From positions 1-64,000 of the forward strand of contig JAFLEI010000015.1 in the NCBI GenBank assembly GCA_017301975.1: a DNA stretch of 64,000 nt, given 5' to 3'. Origin of the DNA: Verrucomicrobiota bacterium (GTDB lineage Bacteria > Verrucomicrobiota > Verrucomicrobiia > Verrucomicrobiales > Verrucomicrobiaceae). Under the pieces are notes generated by a model. It saw nothing but the letters and a program-made list of their open reading frames with translations. It was not told the origin of the DNA and made no database searches. The position numbers were made by a program, and so were the translations under genes. Positions 11,601 to 19,467 of the stretch are shown in pieces (within the stretch, counting starts at the first letter, position 1; every line of letters begins with the position of its first letter).

Positions 11601-14600
11601 GCACGCCGCCGCTGATCGTCGTCACTCCGGTGTACGTGTTGGCTCCGCCCAGAACCCAGGTCCCCGTTCCAGACTTGGTCAATGCGGTCGCCCCCGTATT
11701 GTCACCAATGATCGGATTCATCGTGTTGTTCTGCGTATTGGTTCCGCCCAAAACAAGCGTTCTTGCTCCAGTTGACGAACCAAATCCCATCGCCCCCGTA
11801 TTGGTAAAAACCAGCGCCCCGCTGCCAGAAGACTCAAGGGTCGCCACTGGATTTGCCGTGCCCGTGGGCACTTCAAACAGGCGGTCCGTCGAAGCCCCTG
11901 TCCCAACATAGCGCAACGTTCCCAGATTGGTGATCGACAGATTGCCGGCCGCAGAACTCGATGCCCCAATGCTGCTTGCCACCCCGCCGTTGCCAAGATC
12001 GCTCACCGTCACAATTCCCCCGTTGCTGATGATGCGCGTCACCCCGGTGTAGGTGTTGGTGCCGCTCAGCGTCAGCATCGTGTTTCCATTGCTGGTCACT
12101 CCGCCGACACCACTGATCGTCTGCGCCAGAGTCACCGACCCGGAACGCGTCACAAACAAAGTTCCTCCCGCGTTGATGATGATCCCTCCCGTCCCAATGC
12201 TCCCGGTGCTTCCACCGAGAGCGCCAATCGAAATAGCGCCCCCGTTGATCGTGGTCGTCCCCGTGTAGGTATTGTTGTCGCTGGTCAGCCGGAGAGTGCC
12301 AAACGTGTTCACCTTCACAAGTGACGTCGCCCCCCCGTTGTCCCCGATGCCGCTGGCAAGCACGATAACACCGCCGAACGTACTGTTGCTGAATGCGAAG
12401 GTCAGCGTGCGCGCCCCTGTCTCTCCATTGAATCCAATGTTTCCGGTATTGGTAAAATTGAGAGTTGCAGCCACGGGAAGACTGATGGTCCCGCCCGCGG
12501 CACCCACACTGAACAAGCGATCCGTGCTTGTGGTTGTGGCGTTGTTATACTGCAGTGTCCCGCCATTGAGCACCAGATTGCCCGCTGCATTGCTGGATGC
12601 ACCGATGTTGCTGCTGCTGCCGCCATTGGCCAGGCTCGTCACATTCAGCACTCCCCCGTTGATCGTCGTCGCCCCCGTGTAGCTGTTGGAACCTGTCAGC
12701 GCCCATGCACCCGCCCCTGCCTTCGCCAGCGCCGTGGCACCACCGTTGTCTCCAATCACCGCCGCCAGGAGGTTGCCGCCCGTGTTCGTGCCTGTGAGAG
12801 TCAGCATCCGCGTACCGCTCTGGGCATTGAAGCCCATGCTGCCCGAATTGGTGAAAAACACCGCGCCGGTCCCCGAGGCTTCCACGGTGCCTCCGCTCGT
12901 GCCCACACTGAAAAGCCGGTCCGTGCTGACTCCCCCGCCTGTGTAGCGGAGCGCCCCTCCGTTAAGCACCAGGTTCGTGGCCACACCGCTTGAGGCCCCT
13001 ATGTTGCTGGCGTTGTTGCCGTTGGCCAGCGTCGCCACACTGAGCACCCCGCCGCTGATCGTCGTCACGCCTACATAACTGTTCGTACCGCTGAGCGTCG
13101 TCGTGCCCGCACCCGCCTGAGTCACCGATCCGCTGCCGCTGATCGCATTGGCCACCGTCAGGCTGTCTGAGCGGTTGAATGTCAGATTGCCATTGTCAGT
13201 GACCGCCCCGCTGCCCAGTGTGCCGCTGGTGCCGCCATTACCCACCTGCAGCACACCGCCGCTGATCGTCGTCGCACCGGTATAGCTGTTGGTTCCGGTG
13301 AGCACCCAGGTGCCCGCACCCGTTTTCGCCACTGCAGTGGCTCCGCCATTGTCACCAATCGCTGCCGCGAGTGTGTTGCTTCCTGTGTTCGTGCCTGTCA
13401 GCGTCAAAGTCCGCGCACCCGTCTGGCTGTTGAACCCCATGCTGCCCGTGTTGGTGAAATTCACCGCGCCTGTACCAGAGGCATCCAGCGTGCCGCCACT
13501 GAACCCCACACTGAACAACCGGTCCGTGCTTGACCCGGCCCCCGTGTAGAGGAGCTTGCCACTGTTGAATATCAGATTGGTCGCCGCACTGCTCGCAGCA
13601 CCGATGCCGCTGGCGCTGCCCCCATCGGCCAGGCTCGTCACACTCAGCACGCCTCCATTGAGCGTGGTTGCCCCCGTGTAAGTGTTCGCCCCGGTCAGAA
13701 TCCAGGTGCTGGAAGACACCGTATGCGTCACAGCGGTCGCCCCTCCATTGTCGCCAATGACCGCCGCGATCGTGCTCGCGCCACCATTGGAATTCGCCAG
13801 CGTGAGCGTACGCGCCCCGCTCCCGACGACCCCCATGTTCCCCGTGTTGGTAAAGTTCACTCCGCCCGTTCCAAACACATTCAATGTAATCCCCGAAGTC
13901 CCCAGGCTGAACAATCGATCCGTGCTCACCGTTCCGCCGGCGTAAGTGAAGGTCCCACCATTGAACACCAAATTGCCCGCATCACTGCTGGATGCCCCGA
14001 TGCTGCTCGCGCTGCCTCCATCCGCAAGGGAGGTGACCTTCAGCACCGCCGTGCCGCTCACGGTGGTGACCCCCGTGTAGGTGTTCGCCCCCGTCAGCGC
14101 CCACGTGCCATTGCCTGTTTTGGTGACCGCAGTCGCTCCCCCATTGTCCCCGATCGCCACCGCCAGCGTGTTCTCGTTCGCATTGTTGCCTGCCAGCGTC
14201 AGCGTGCGTGCGCCGCTCTGCCCATTGAACCCCATGGCGCCCGTGTTGGTGAAGTTGATGTTGAAGCCACCTGAGGCATCCAGCGTCCCTCCGCTGGTTC
14301 CCACGCTAAACAGCCGGTCCGTGCTGACTGCGGCACCAGCACCAAAGGAATATTTCAGCGTTCCCCCGTTGAGCACCAGATTCGCTGCATCATTGCTGGA
14401 GGCCCCGATGTTGCTGGTGCTGCCTCCGTTGGCCAGTGTGGTCACACTCAGCACTCCGCTGTTGATCAAGGTGACCCCAGTGTAGGTGTTCGCGCCGGAG
14501 AGCGTCAAAAATCCAGTGCCGCTCTTGATGAGACCGGTGCTGCCTCCAAGCGTGGCGCTGATAGTCGTCGTCGTGTTCGCAGTGATCGTGGAATTCAAAA

Positions 14601-15048
14601 GCGTAAGTGTGTTCCCCCCTCCCGCTAGAGTGTAACCGGTATTGAGAGTGATGTTCCCGACCGTCACATCTCCCCCCAGCGTCACCGTACCTGCCGTCCC
14701 CATAAACACGGCGTCATCCGGCGTGGCACTGTTCCAGGTGGTGTCACCACTTCCCGTGTTCCAGTTGCCCAGCCCATGGGTCCACGTACCGCTGCCGCCC
14801 GTGATGCTGCTCCCGTTTCCTGACACAGTATCCCACGTCAAACTCGCCGCTTTGAGTTCGCTCCCCGGATGCACGAAGCCCGCCGCCCCCATTGCCAGGG
14901 CCAGCACACGTATCCAGCATCTGCGGAGTTCCGCGCATGTCTCCCCCCAAAGTCTGACACCGCCGAAACCATGAAATAAAACCTTATCTGATTGTAACAT
15001 ATTTTTAATATTTTTTATTAAAATATCCAAATTATTGTCTTTGATCAC
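5677..15048 (-). CDS. giant autotransporter with beta-strand (PATR) repeats
   Basis: A 3,123-residue type V secretion protein. An N-terminal export signal ends near residue 66 (hydrophobic WIRVLALAMGAAGF, then a likely cut before ASLTW). Residues about 70-2,600 are Gly/Ser/Thr/Asn-rich passenger repeats containing the autotransporter-associated motif GANTYTG-TTI-GG-L and a second motif STDRLFSVG, of which 13 copies occur. Residues about 2,845-3,123 are an autotransporter beta-barrel ending in RFRYEF with the expected terminal Phe. It should form a surface beta-helix, likely adhesive; no catalytic domain was seen. The annotated start is a GTG at 15048; an ATG at 15000 is an equally good start, as the first 60 bases are very AT-rich. 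The frame is uninterrupted over 9.3 kb. Confidence 0.9.
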   Translation of the reverse strand: MIKDNNLDILIKNIKNMLQSDKVLFHGFGGVRLWGETCAELRRCWIRVLALAMGAAGFVHPGSELKAASLTWDTVSGNGSSITGGSGTWTHGLGNWNTGSGDTTWNSATPDDAVFMGTAGTVTLGGDVTVGNITLNTGYTLAGGGNTLTLLNSTITANTTTTISATLGGSTGLIKSGTGFLTLSGANTYTGVTLINSGVLSVTTLANGGSTSNIGASSNDAANLVLNGGTLKYSFGAGAAVSTDRLFSVGTSGGTLDASGGFNINFTNTGAMGFNGQSGARTLTLAGNNANENTLAVAIGDNGGATAVTKTGNGTWALTGANTYTGVTTVSGTAVLKVTSLADGGSASSIGASSSDAGNLVFNGGTFTYAGGTVSTDRLFSLGTSGITLNVFGTGGVNFTNTGNMGVVGSGARTLTLANSNGGASTIAAVIGDNGGATAVTHTVSSSTWILTGANTYTGATTLNGGVLSVTSLADGGSASGIGAASSAATNLIFNSGKLLYTGAGSSTDRLFSVGFSGGTLDASGTGAVNFTNTGSMGFNSQTGARTLTLTGTNTGSNTLAAAIGDNGGATAVAKTGAGTWVLTGTNSYTGATTISGGVLQVGNGGTSGTLGSGAVTDNGNLTFNRSDSLTVANAISGSGSVTQAGAGTTTLSGTNSYVGVTTISGGVLSVATLANGNNASNIGASSGVATNLVLNGGALRYTGGGVSTDRLFSVGTSGGTVEASGTGAVFFTNSGSMGFNAQSGTRMLTLTGTNTGGNLLAAVIGDNGGATALAKAGAGAWALTGSNSYTGATTINGGVLNVTSLANGGSSSNIGASSNAAGNLVLNGGTLQYNNATTTSTDRLFSVGAAGGTISLPVAATLNFTNTGNIGFNGETGARTLTFAFSNSTFGGVIVLASGIGDNGGATSLVKVNTFGTLRLTSDNNTYTGTTTINGGAISIGALGGSTGSIGTGGIIINAGGTLFVTRSGSVTLAQTISGVGGVTSNGNTMLTLSGTNTYTGVTRIISNGGIVTVSDLGNGGVASSIGASSSAAGNLSITNLGTLRYVGTGASTDRLFEVPTGTANPVATLESSGSGALVFTNTGAMGFGSSTGARTLVLGGTNTQNNTMNPIIGDNTGATALTKSGTGTWVLGGANTYTGVTTISGGVLTVTSLANGGSSSNIGASSNAATNLVLNGGTLRYAFGAGAAASTDRLFSVGTAGGTLDASSGFNINFTNTGSMGFNGQSGARTLTLTGSNANDNTLAAVIGDNGGATSVTKAGSGVWVLSGTNTYTGVTTMSGTGGLKVSSLANGGSASSIGASSNAASNLVLNGGTFVYTGGAVSTDRLFSVGTSGATLSVVGSGGVTFTNTGDMGFNGQPGARNFTLANASAGTSTLSAVIGDNGGATSLTRINAGIWALRGASTYTGATTINGTSVTYLNVTNLANGGVASNIGASTNAATNLVLNGGTLQYTGAGSSTDRLFSLGTNGGALEASGTGDLNFTNTGSMGFNGQTGARTLTLLGSYLGFNTIAAVIGDNGGATSVLKNSGGKWVFTGNNIYSGTTTISGGVLQLGHNTASGTTGTGNIVNNGTLVLFRSDAFTLSNVISGTGTVNNAQGVATLSGLNTYTGFTSIVGGTVVVDTLANGGSASNIGASTSVATNLQFNGGTLKYIGAGVSTDRLFAVGVTAVIDASGTGALNFTNTGVMGRTLTVARTLTLTGTNTDNNTLAAVISDNTGATALVKSGAGTWVLSGANTYTGITTVTGGVLSTSSLANGGSASNIGAGTSAATNLVLNGGALKYTGAGASTDRLFSVGTSGGTLDASGAGALNLTNTGSMGFNSQSGARVLTLTGTNTGSNTLAAVIGNNGGATALVKSGSGTWVLTGTNTYSGTTTINAGVLQVGSGGTTGTLGSGAVTNNASLVVNRSDAVTIANTISGSGSFTQAGAGTTTLSGSNSYAGATTITAGVLKVTVMANGGSNSNIGAASNAAGNLVLNGGILQYTGTGASTDRLFSLGLGSGGIDVSGSGNLNFTNTGSMGFNGESGARTLVLSGTNASGVNIIAAAIGDFGGATSVSIEGNATWLLTGANTYTGATTVSSGVLQIGGSNLESAIIVGAHATLELNGLNTRIGSLAGSGTVQNNSTTAATLTTSGNNSSTIFSGVIQDGGTGALSLVKEGSGTFTLTGTNTYAGTTTISAGELQIGSGGTTGTLGTGEVINNASLIINRSDALTIANVISGSGVFTQAGAGTTTLTGDNSYSGSTTLNAGGLSVSVLANGGVNSNLGASSNAAGNLVLNGGTLQYTGAATSTDRLFSVGSSGGTLDASGSGAVNFTNTGSMDFNSQSGIRTLTLTGTNTGGNTLAALIADNGGATVLTKWGAGTWVLTGANSYTGTTTISEGTLQIGDGGTTGSLSTSSVISNNGTLAFKRTDGVTQGTDFASVISGSGGVTQAGSGTLTLNGENTYAGETNVKAGTLEVTRNNALGTGDAGTTVSSGGTLLLNNVDYSTDEALKLNGSGAGGGGALRNNGTSTYTGAITAETNASINAGGGILNLTGGLVKDGTVLTITGGGTVNVSGTGISGASASSDLVVDGTTLVVSADSDYNGPTTVQNAATLVAKASVATTRMDLSRDSLLAGTGAITTAVNQSMFINGTFSVGDPGVAATPSTFALTTSGSGAVVMGADSVIRLDLFTGAGLGNNLSDSNAADSINLHGRIDATAGGTVVIGNPNGMTAFHGGDQWQLVHLNRGDANAGGFISTLALNDSSLHLASGVTSFLDQSTGVFSIIDTNGGLAQAAVEGQALINGANTVTGDLNGHLFNLQSGGGEEGTGSISEAVDGGVIIGEGDGDPQKESPIAKRVARSRQWEVFATVNYGNIKLNPIRTQSGVQVDSWASGVGAERHFSRGLTLGFAASFLQSTQGYTGNAGSLHLEGPALSAYVSYVRGSWWNSLLYSFGTYQMDSIRNPGLPFPTAYGSTRTYTHSVQYNTGWNFRFQNDTLVTGPFIGVDYLHGSVDAYSETGGGLAALRYSAQSFQSLVSRVGWSASKQMKTRFVTITPQVRLSYERQNLKNNNGTSVSLINVPFSAVGGSQKPGQDYLVAGLGVSLAFTDRFSLMLSYQGQFFRHDLQAHFGSIRFRYEF
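7900..14490 (-). repeat. passenger repeat array of the giant autotransporter
   Basis: Thirteen copies of a DNA motif encoding STDRLF were located by reading the complementary strand, starting near 14315, 13916, 13520, 12917, 12518, 11882, 11465, 11066, 10661, 10061, 9671, 9068 and 8165. Spacings are 399, 396, 603, 399, 636, 417, 399, 405, 600, 390, 603 and 903 bases, all multiples of three. The basic unit is therefore about 132 residues, and the longer intervals contain an extra module of about 68 residues (typical text TTGTLGSGAVTNNASL then a second TTTLSG motif). This is a compound, two-module repeat within one reading frame. Confidence 0.85.
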
Positions 15049-15391
15049 TTCTTCCCATGCCGTGAAACAGTGCTGGCGCTTATCAGCTCAACTCCATGGC
15101 TGATTTATTCCAATCCCACCTCGTATCGATAGTGATTTTACCTGAAGGAACACCACATCCATCGAATCCGCTGATCCTGTTAGGCATCATATAAAATACT
15201 CGCATTGAATTTAATTTTATACGAAAATAAGATATGCTCTTACCTCATGGCAAGGATAAAACTTTGCACCCAAAGGTTATTCTCATGTCTTGCTAAGCAT
15301 TGGAGCTCCTGCTTCGCCAAATCGCCCGGTTCCCTCCCCTGGAGATCGGCGTTTTTTGCCGTCTCCCCCTACGGAAGTCCGTACGCTCACA
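15049..15391. other. AT-rich spacer with autotransporter promoter region
   Basis: This 343-bp gap holds no supported gene. The part nearest the autotransporter is sharply AT-rich (only 10 G or C among the 60 bases 14981-15040), as is 15185-15290, unlike the GC-rich neighbours. The autotransporter promoter should lie here on the minus strand, but no pair of -35/-10 boxes is convincing. A hairpin at 15341-15365 (GGAGA-CGGC paired with GCCG-TCTCC around a T-rich loop) lies just past the sulfatase stop and may act as its 3' stem; it lacks a U-tract on that strand. Confidence 0.45.
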
Positions 15392-16906
15392 TCACTGATC
15401 CAGCGCCGTCATCGGAAAATCCGTGCTGGGCGCATGCTGCCCTGCCATGATCGTTTTCATCTTGGCAACAAGCTCAGGATGCTCCGCAGCCACGTCCTTC
15501 GTCTCCGCAGGATCAGTGGCGATGTTAAAAAGCTCCTCCGTCGGTGCCGCGGCCTTGGCTTTGCCCTTCCCCTTCCCTTTCGGCGTCAGATTGCGCCTCA
15601 CGAGCTTCCAGTCGCCCATGCGCAGCATCTGCTGGCCGCCATAGCCGTGGAATTCCCGGTAGAGAAACTCACGTCCGGGCTGTTTTTCCCCCAGCAGCGT
15701 CGGCGCAAAGCTGATGCCGTCCGTACGCGGCGTCTTCTCCTTGCCTCCGACCAGTTCCAGCAGCGTCGGCATCCAGTCCTCAAATCCCGTGATGCGGTCA
15801 CTCGTCGCTCCAGCCTTGATCTTGCCCTGCCAGCGCACAATCCCAGGAGAACGAATCCCCCCCTCATACAGCGTGCCCTTGCCATCCCTCCGTCCTTCGT
15901 TGGAATTAAAAAACGCACAATCAGTGCCCGCCAGTCCCTGGTGCGTGCCGCTCACCGGCCCGTTGTCGCTCACAAACACAAAGATCGTGTCTTGATCCAG
16001 CCCCAGTTCCGTGATCAGAGCCTGCATCCGGCCAATCTCCCGGTCCATGCGCGTGATCATCGCCGCATACGCCGCCTTGGGCCGGAAATGCGGGATGTAC
16101 CCCTTGCCCCCGGTGTAGGGCGGATCATCAAATTTGCCGACGTACTCCTGCAGTGAATCATCCGGCACCTGCAGCGCCACGTGCGGCACGGTGCTGGGCC
16201 AGTAGAGAAAGAAAGGCTTGTCCTTGTTGTCCCGCGCAAATTTCAGCGCCTGCTCGGCAATGAGATCGGCAGAGTACTCATTGCCTTGAAATCGCTTGTA
16301 GCTCTCCGGCTTCGTCGGGTCTTCACCCGGCTTCAAGGTGTCATGGGCGGAAAACGGCGGATTCTTCAGGTCGATGGTCTTGTCATCATCCCACAAATAC
16401 GTGGGATAAAAATTGTGCGCCACCCCCTGGCAGTTGTAGCCAAACCACCGGTCAAACCCCTGCTTCAACTGTGCCCCGCTTGATGTCGGCCCCCCGAGCC
16501 CCCATTTGCCAAAACCCCCGGTGGGATACCCGATCCCATGGAAGACCTCGGCCATCGTCACGGCATCTGCCGGAATCGGAAACTGCCCCTCATGCTCCTG
16601 CTTGCCGATGTCTGGCAGCCCCTTCGCGTCATCCGCCTGGCGGTTGTCGCGGATGAAAGCATGCCCGGGATGCAGCCCCGTCATCAGCACGCAGCGCGAC
16701 GGCGCGCACACCGCATTCCCACAATACATCTGCGTAAAGCGCATGCCCTCCGCCGCCATCCGGTCGATGTTCGGCGTCTTGATGATCTTCTGCCCGTAGC
16801 ATCCCAGATCCCCCGGCCCAAGATCATCGGCCATGATGAAAATGACATTCGGCTGCCGGGCCTGCACCGTCAGCGTCAGTGCGAGAAGAAGAAGGAGAGA
16901 CTTCAT
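15392..16906 (-). CDS. secreted type I sulfatase
   Basis: A 504-residue arylsulfatase-family enzyme with a signal peptide (MKSLLLLLALTLTVQA). The alkaline-phosphatase-like fold starts with NVIFIMADDLGPGDLGCYG, holding the metal-binding Asp pair. The catalytic signature C67-A-P-S-R is the CxPSR form whose Cys is converted to formylglycine by FGE; no FGE gene is in the window. It should remove sulfate from glycans or other organosulfates outside the cytoplasm. Its ATG overlaps the stop of the upstream small membrane protein gene in an ATGA, indicating translational coupling. Divergently, a secreted beta-helix protein gene begins about 210 bp away, suggesting a shared polysaccharide role (inference). 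Confidence 0.92.
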   Translation of the reverse strand: MKSLLLLLALTLTVQARQPNVIFIMADDLGPGDLGCYGQKIIKTPNIDRMAAEGMRFTQMYCGNAVCAPSRCVLMTGLHPGHAFIRDNRQADDAKGLPDIGKQEHEGQFPIPADAVTMAEVFHGIGYPTGGFGKWGLGGPTSSGAQLKQGFDRWFGYNCQGVAHNFYPTYLWDDDKTIDLKNPPFSAHDTLKPGEDPTKPESYKRFQGNEYSADLIAEQALKFARDNKDKPFFLYWPSTVPHVALQVPDDSLQEYVGKFDDPPYTGGKGYIPHFRPKAAYAAMITRMDREIGRMQALITELGLDQDTIFVFVSDNGPVSGTHQGLAGTDCAFFNSNEGRRDGKGTLYEGGIRSPGIVRWQGKIKAGATSDRITGFEDWMPTLLELVGGKEKTPRTDGISFAPTLLGEKQPGREFLYREFHGYGGQQMLRMGDWKLVRRNLTPKGKGKGKAKAAAPTEELFNIATDPAETKDVAAEHPELVAKMKTIMAGQHAPSTDFPMTALDQ

Positions 16907-17058
16907 GGTGCATGAGAAACGGCGGCAGGAGCCGTTTCTTCTTTCACTTTCGGTTTCGGCAGCGAATCCAGCTTCCATTGCAGCCACAGCGTCAGCAGCA
17001 GCATCGCCGCGATGAGCACAAAGATGACGTAAAAGCCAGGGCGGGAGAGGAATTGCAT
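16903..17058 (-). CDS. small single-pass membrane protein coupled to sulfatase
   Basis: A 51-residue peptide beginning MQFLSRPGFYVIF, with one hydrophobic helix (about 9-28), then a short basic and acidic tail (KLDSLPKPKVKEE) ending in VSHAP. It matches no family known to me. The stop TGA overlaps the sulfatase ATG by four bases. An in-frame start at 17115 would leave only three bases to the divergent gene at 17119, so the ATG at 17058 is preferred, leaving a 60-bp divergent promoter. It could be a membrane accessory or simply a translational leader for the sulfatase. Function unknown. Confidence 0.55.
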   Translation of the reverse strand: MQFLSRPGFYVIFVLIAAMLLLTLWLQWKLDSLPKPKVKEETAPAAVSHAP

Positions 17059-17118
17059 GAGAATGAAAACAGGTGAAAAAAGCGAGTTCCTTCGCACTCG
17101 CTCCGTCTTTTCCATGCC

Positions 17119-18291
17119 ATGAAATCATTCGCCCTGCTTCTTCTGTTTTTCGCCGCACTCCATCCGGCGCAGGCCCTCCCTGAGGCGGAGCTGCAGCGCT
17201 TCATCGATGAAGCCATCAAAGCCGGCGGCGGCGAGGTGGTCATTCCGCCCGGCGTCCATCTCATCGAGCACGGCCTCACGGTGAAGGACGCCAAAAAACT
17301 GCGCATCATCGGTCTCGATGCCGAGGACACGGTGCTGAAGCTCCCTCCCGTCGCCTACGCTCTGGCCGCCGGGGCCACGCCGGCGGGCGCCACAACCATC
17401 CCGGTGCAATCCCAGCGCGGCTTCAAGCCCGGCATGCGTTTAAAAATCGAGGCCGATGGCGAATTGGACAGCTTCACCAAGAAGCCAAAACCCTACCACC
17501 TCGCCATCGTCAAAACCGTCGATCACGAGGCGATTCAGCTCGAATCCCCCCTGAAATTCCCCGTTCCGGACCGCACCATGATCCGTCATGAGGATGCCCC
17601 AAATCTCATCGAGATTCGCGGTACCAGCGAAGAGGTCCTCATCGAAAAGCTCACCCTCGATGGCGGGCGGGTCACGGGCGATCCACCCATTCGCGGCCAC
17701 GCCCAGCTCTGCGCCGTGTTTGCCTCTGGCCCCTACAGTTATGAAAAAGGCCCCACCGGCCCGAAGGTCAAAAAACTCTCCATATCACGCTGCTTCATCC
17801 AGAACTGCCACGGCCGCGGCATCGCCCTGTATTCGGTGGAAGGCGCGGAGATCGACGACTGCACCATTCGTGACACCTCCGATGAGGCGATCGACTTCGA
17901 TCACTTCACCGTGAAATCCTTCGCGACTCACAACCACATCGCCCGCTGCCACATCGGCGTGGAGTTGAACGATGCCAGTGAGTGCCTCGTCGCCGGCAAT
18001 GAATTCCTCCACTGTGGCACCGGCATCAATCTCTGGCGCTGGTGCAAGCTTCCAGGTCTCAACGAAGGAAACCTCATCGTGCAGAACGTCTTTGAGGGCA
18101 CGCTGGGCAATGCCGTGCAGATCGCCACCGGCACCAAAGGAAACACCGTCGCACAAAACGAGATCCATCATTCCGGCAAAAACGGCATCATCCTCTCCGG
18201 GGAATCCCAGATCGTGAAGGCCAACAAGATCACCGACAGCGGCATGAAGCCCCTCGTGATCCAGGAAGGAAAGCACGACATCTCCGAATGA
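17119..18291 (+). CDS. secreted right-handed parallel beta-helix protein
   Basis: A 390-residue protein with signal peptide (MKSFALLLLFFAALHPAQA). The opening motif of an amphipathic helix followed by GGGEVVIPPGVH is the classic start of pectate-lyase-like beta-helix folds. Between about 165 and 385 it carries successive PbH1-type turns (for example CFIQNCHGRGIAL, NHIARCHIGVEL, NKITDSGMK). Such proteins include polysaccharide lyases, glycosidases and NosD-like binding proteins; no lyase-specific residues were identified, so catalytic function is open. It is divergent from the sulfatase pair and convergent with the serine hydrolase, whose stop abuts its own. Confidence 0.78.
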   Translation: MKSFALLLLFFAALHPAQALPEAELQRFIDEAIKAGGGEVVIPPGVHLIEHGLTVKDAKKLRIIGLDAEDTVLKLPPVAYALAAGATPAGATTIPVQSQRGFKPGMRLKIEADGELDSFTKKPKPYHLAIVKTVDHEAIQLESPLKFPVPDRTMIRHEDAPNLIEIRGTSEEVLIEKLTLDGGRVTGDPPIRGHAQLCAVFASGPYSYEKGPTGPKVKKLSISRCFIQNCHGRGIALYSVEGAEIDDCTIRDTSDEAIDFDHFTVKSFATHNHIARCHIGVELNDASECLVAGNEFLHCGTGINLWRWCKLPGLNEGNLIVQNVFEGTLGNAVQIATGTKGNTVAQNEIHHSGKNGIILSGESQIVKANKITDSGMKPLVIQEGKHDISE

Positions 18292-19467
18292 TCAGCCGCC
18301 GTACAGCGCCCGCACCAGCCCCAAACCTCTCTCCCCCGGCAGCGCACCGATCTCCATCTGGTTCATCGTATAGGCAAAGCTGATCCCGTTCTCAGGATCC
18401 GCAAAAGCCAGACTCCCGCCCGCACCAGGGTGGCCGTACGCGCGGAGGCTCGGCCCGTAAAGCTGCCGCAGCTTGCCACCCTCAGACTCAGGGTCTTCGT
18501 TCAAGGGGTCCTGCATCATGCCGGTCGAAAAAGCGATGGGCGTCAGCAGCACAGAATCCACCTCCTGCGTCAGCGTTTGCTCAAACCGACGCACCACCGT
18601 TTCGGGAACAAGTTGCACGCCATTCCAGCTCCCACCCTGCGCCAGCATCGCGTAGAATTTGGCCAGCCCCTGCGCGCTCCCCACTCCCCCCATGCTCGCG
18701 TAGCCTCGTGACCACATTTCGCTTTGGTTGAAATCGCTCACAGCATTCAGGCCAAAGGGCGAAGTAAAGGTGCGCTGCGTTAGCGTGCCCGCCGTGTTGA
18801 AGGCTTTGATGAAGGCCTGGTCGCTGTTGGCAATGCTGATCTTCCCCGGATAAACCGGCGAGACGCGGTCCCACTGCGCGCTCGGCAGCCCAATCCAGAA
18901 ATCGAGCGCCATCGGACTGCCAAAAACTTCACGATAGTACTCTCCGAGAGACTCCGCCTCCGTGAGGCGCCTCACGATTTCATCCAGCAAAAAGCCAAAC
19001 GTGCGTGCGTGGTAGCCCTGCCGCGTGCCGGGCTCCCACAAGGGGCGCTGGCGCTCCAGCGCCTCCACCACGGCATCGTAGTTGTAGATGGGCGTTCGTT
19101 CGTCCAGCGCGCACAGCCCCGCCGTGTGGGTGAGCAGATGAATGAAGGCGATGTTCGATTTCCCTCCGCCGACAAATTCGGGCCACACCTCCGCCACCGG
19201 GCATTCCAGCGGGACGCCTGCCTCTTCCAGCGCCAGCAGGCAGCACACGGCGGCAGGGCCTTTGGTGGCGGACCACACCGGCACCAGCGTATCGCGATCC
19301 CATTCGCGGCTGCGCGCCCGGTCACGATGACCGTGCGCAAGGTTCAGCACCTCCTGCCCATGCTGCCAGATGGAAACCGAGGCCCCCATCTCCCAGCGCG
19401 TGCGGAAGCTTTCCTCAAACCAGGCACGCACGGCCTGAAGACTGGCAGGGCTGCCGGGCAAACTCAT
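18292..19467 (-). CDS. beta-lactamase-family serine hydrolase (EstB-like)
   Basis: A 391-residue class C beta-lactamase-related protein without a signal peptide. The catalytic S66-A-T-K69 (SxxK), the Tyr motif GY152-HA-TFG and a late HPGAGG in place of KTG are the pattern of EstB-type esterases rather than true beta-lactamases. It probably hydrolyses esters in the cytoplasm; substrate unknown. Its start overlaps the end of the upstream TPR gene by four bases (ATGA), so the two are coupled. It is the last gene of a minus-strand run beginning with uppP. Confidence 0.85.
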   Translation of the reverse strand: MSLPGSPASLQAVRAWFEESFRTRWEMGASVSIWQHGQEVLNLAHGHRDRARSREWDRDTLVPVWSATKGPAAVCCLLALEEAGVPLECPVAEVWPEFVGGGKSNIAFIHLLTHTAGLCALDERTPIYNYDAVVEALERQRPLWEPGTRQGYHARTFGFLLDEIVRRLTEAESLGEYYREVFGSPMALDFWIGLPSAQWDRVSPVYPGKISIANSDQAFIKAFNTAGTLTQRTFTSPFGLNAVSDFNQSEMWSRGYASMGGVGSAQGLAKFYAMLAQGGSWNGVQLVPETVVRRFEQTLTQEVDSVLLTPIAFSTGMMQDPLNEDPESEGGKLRQLYGPSLRAYGHPGAGGSLAFADPENGISFAYTMNQMEIGALPGERGLGLVRALYGG

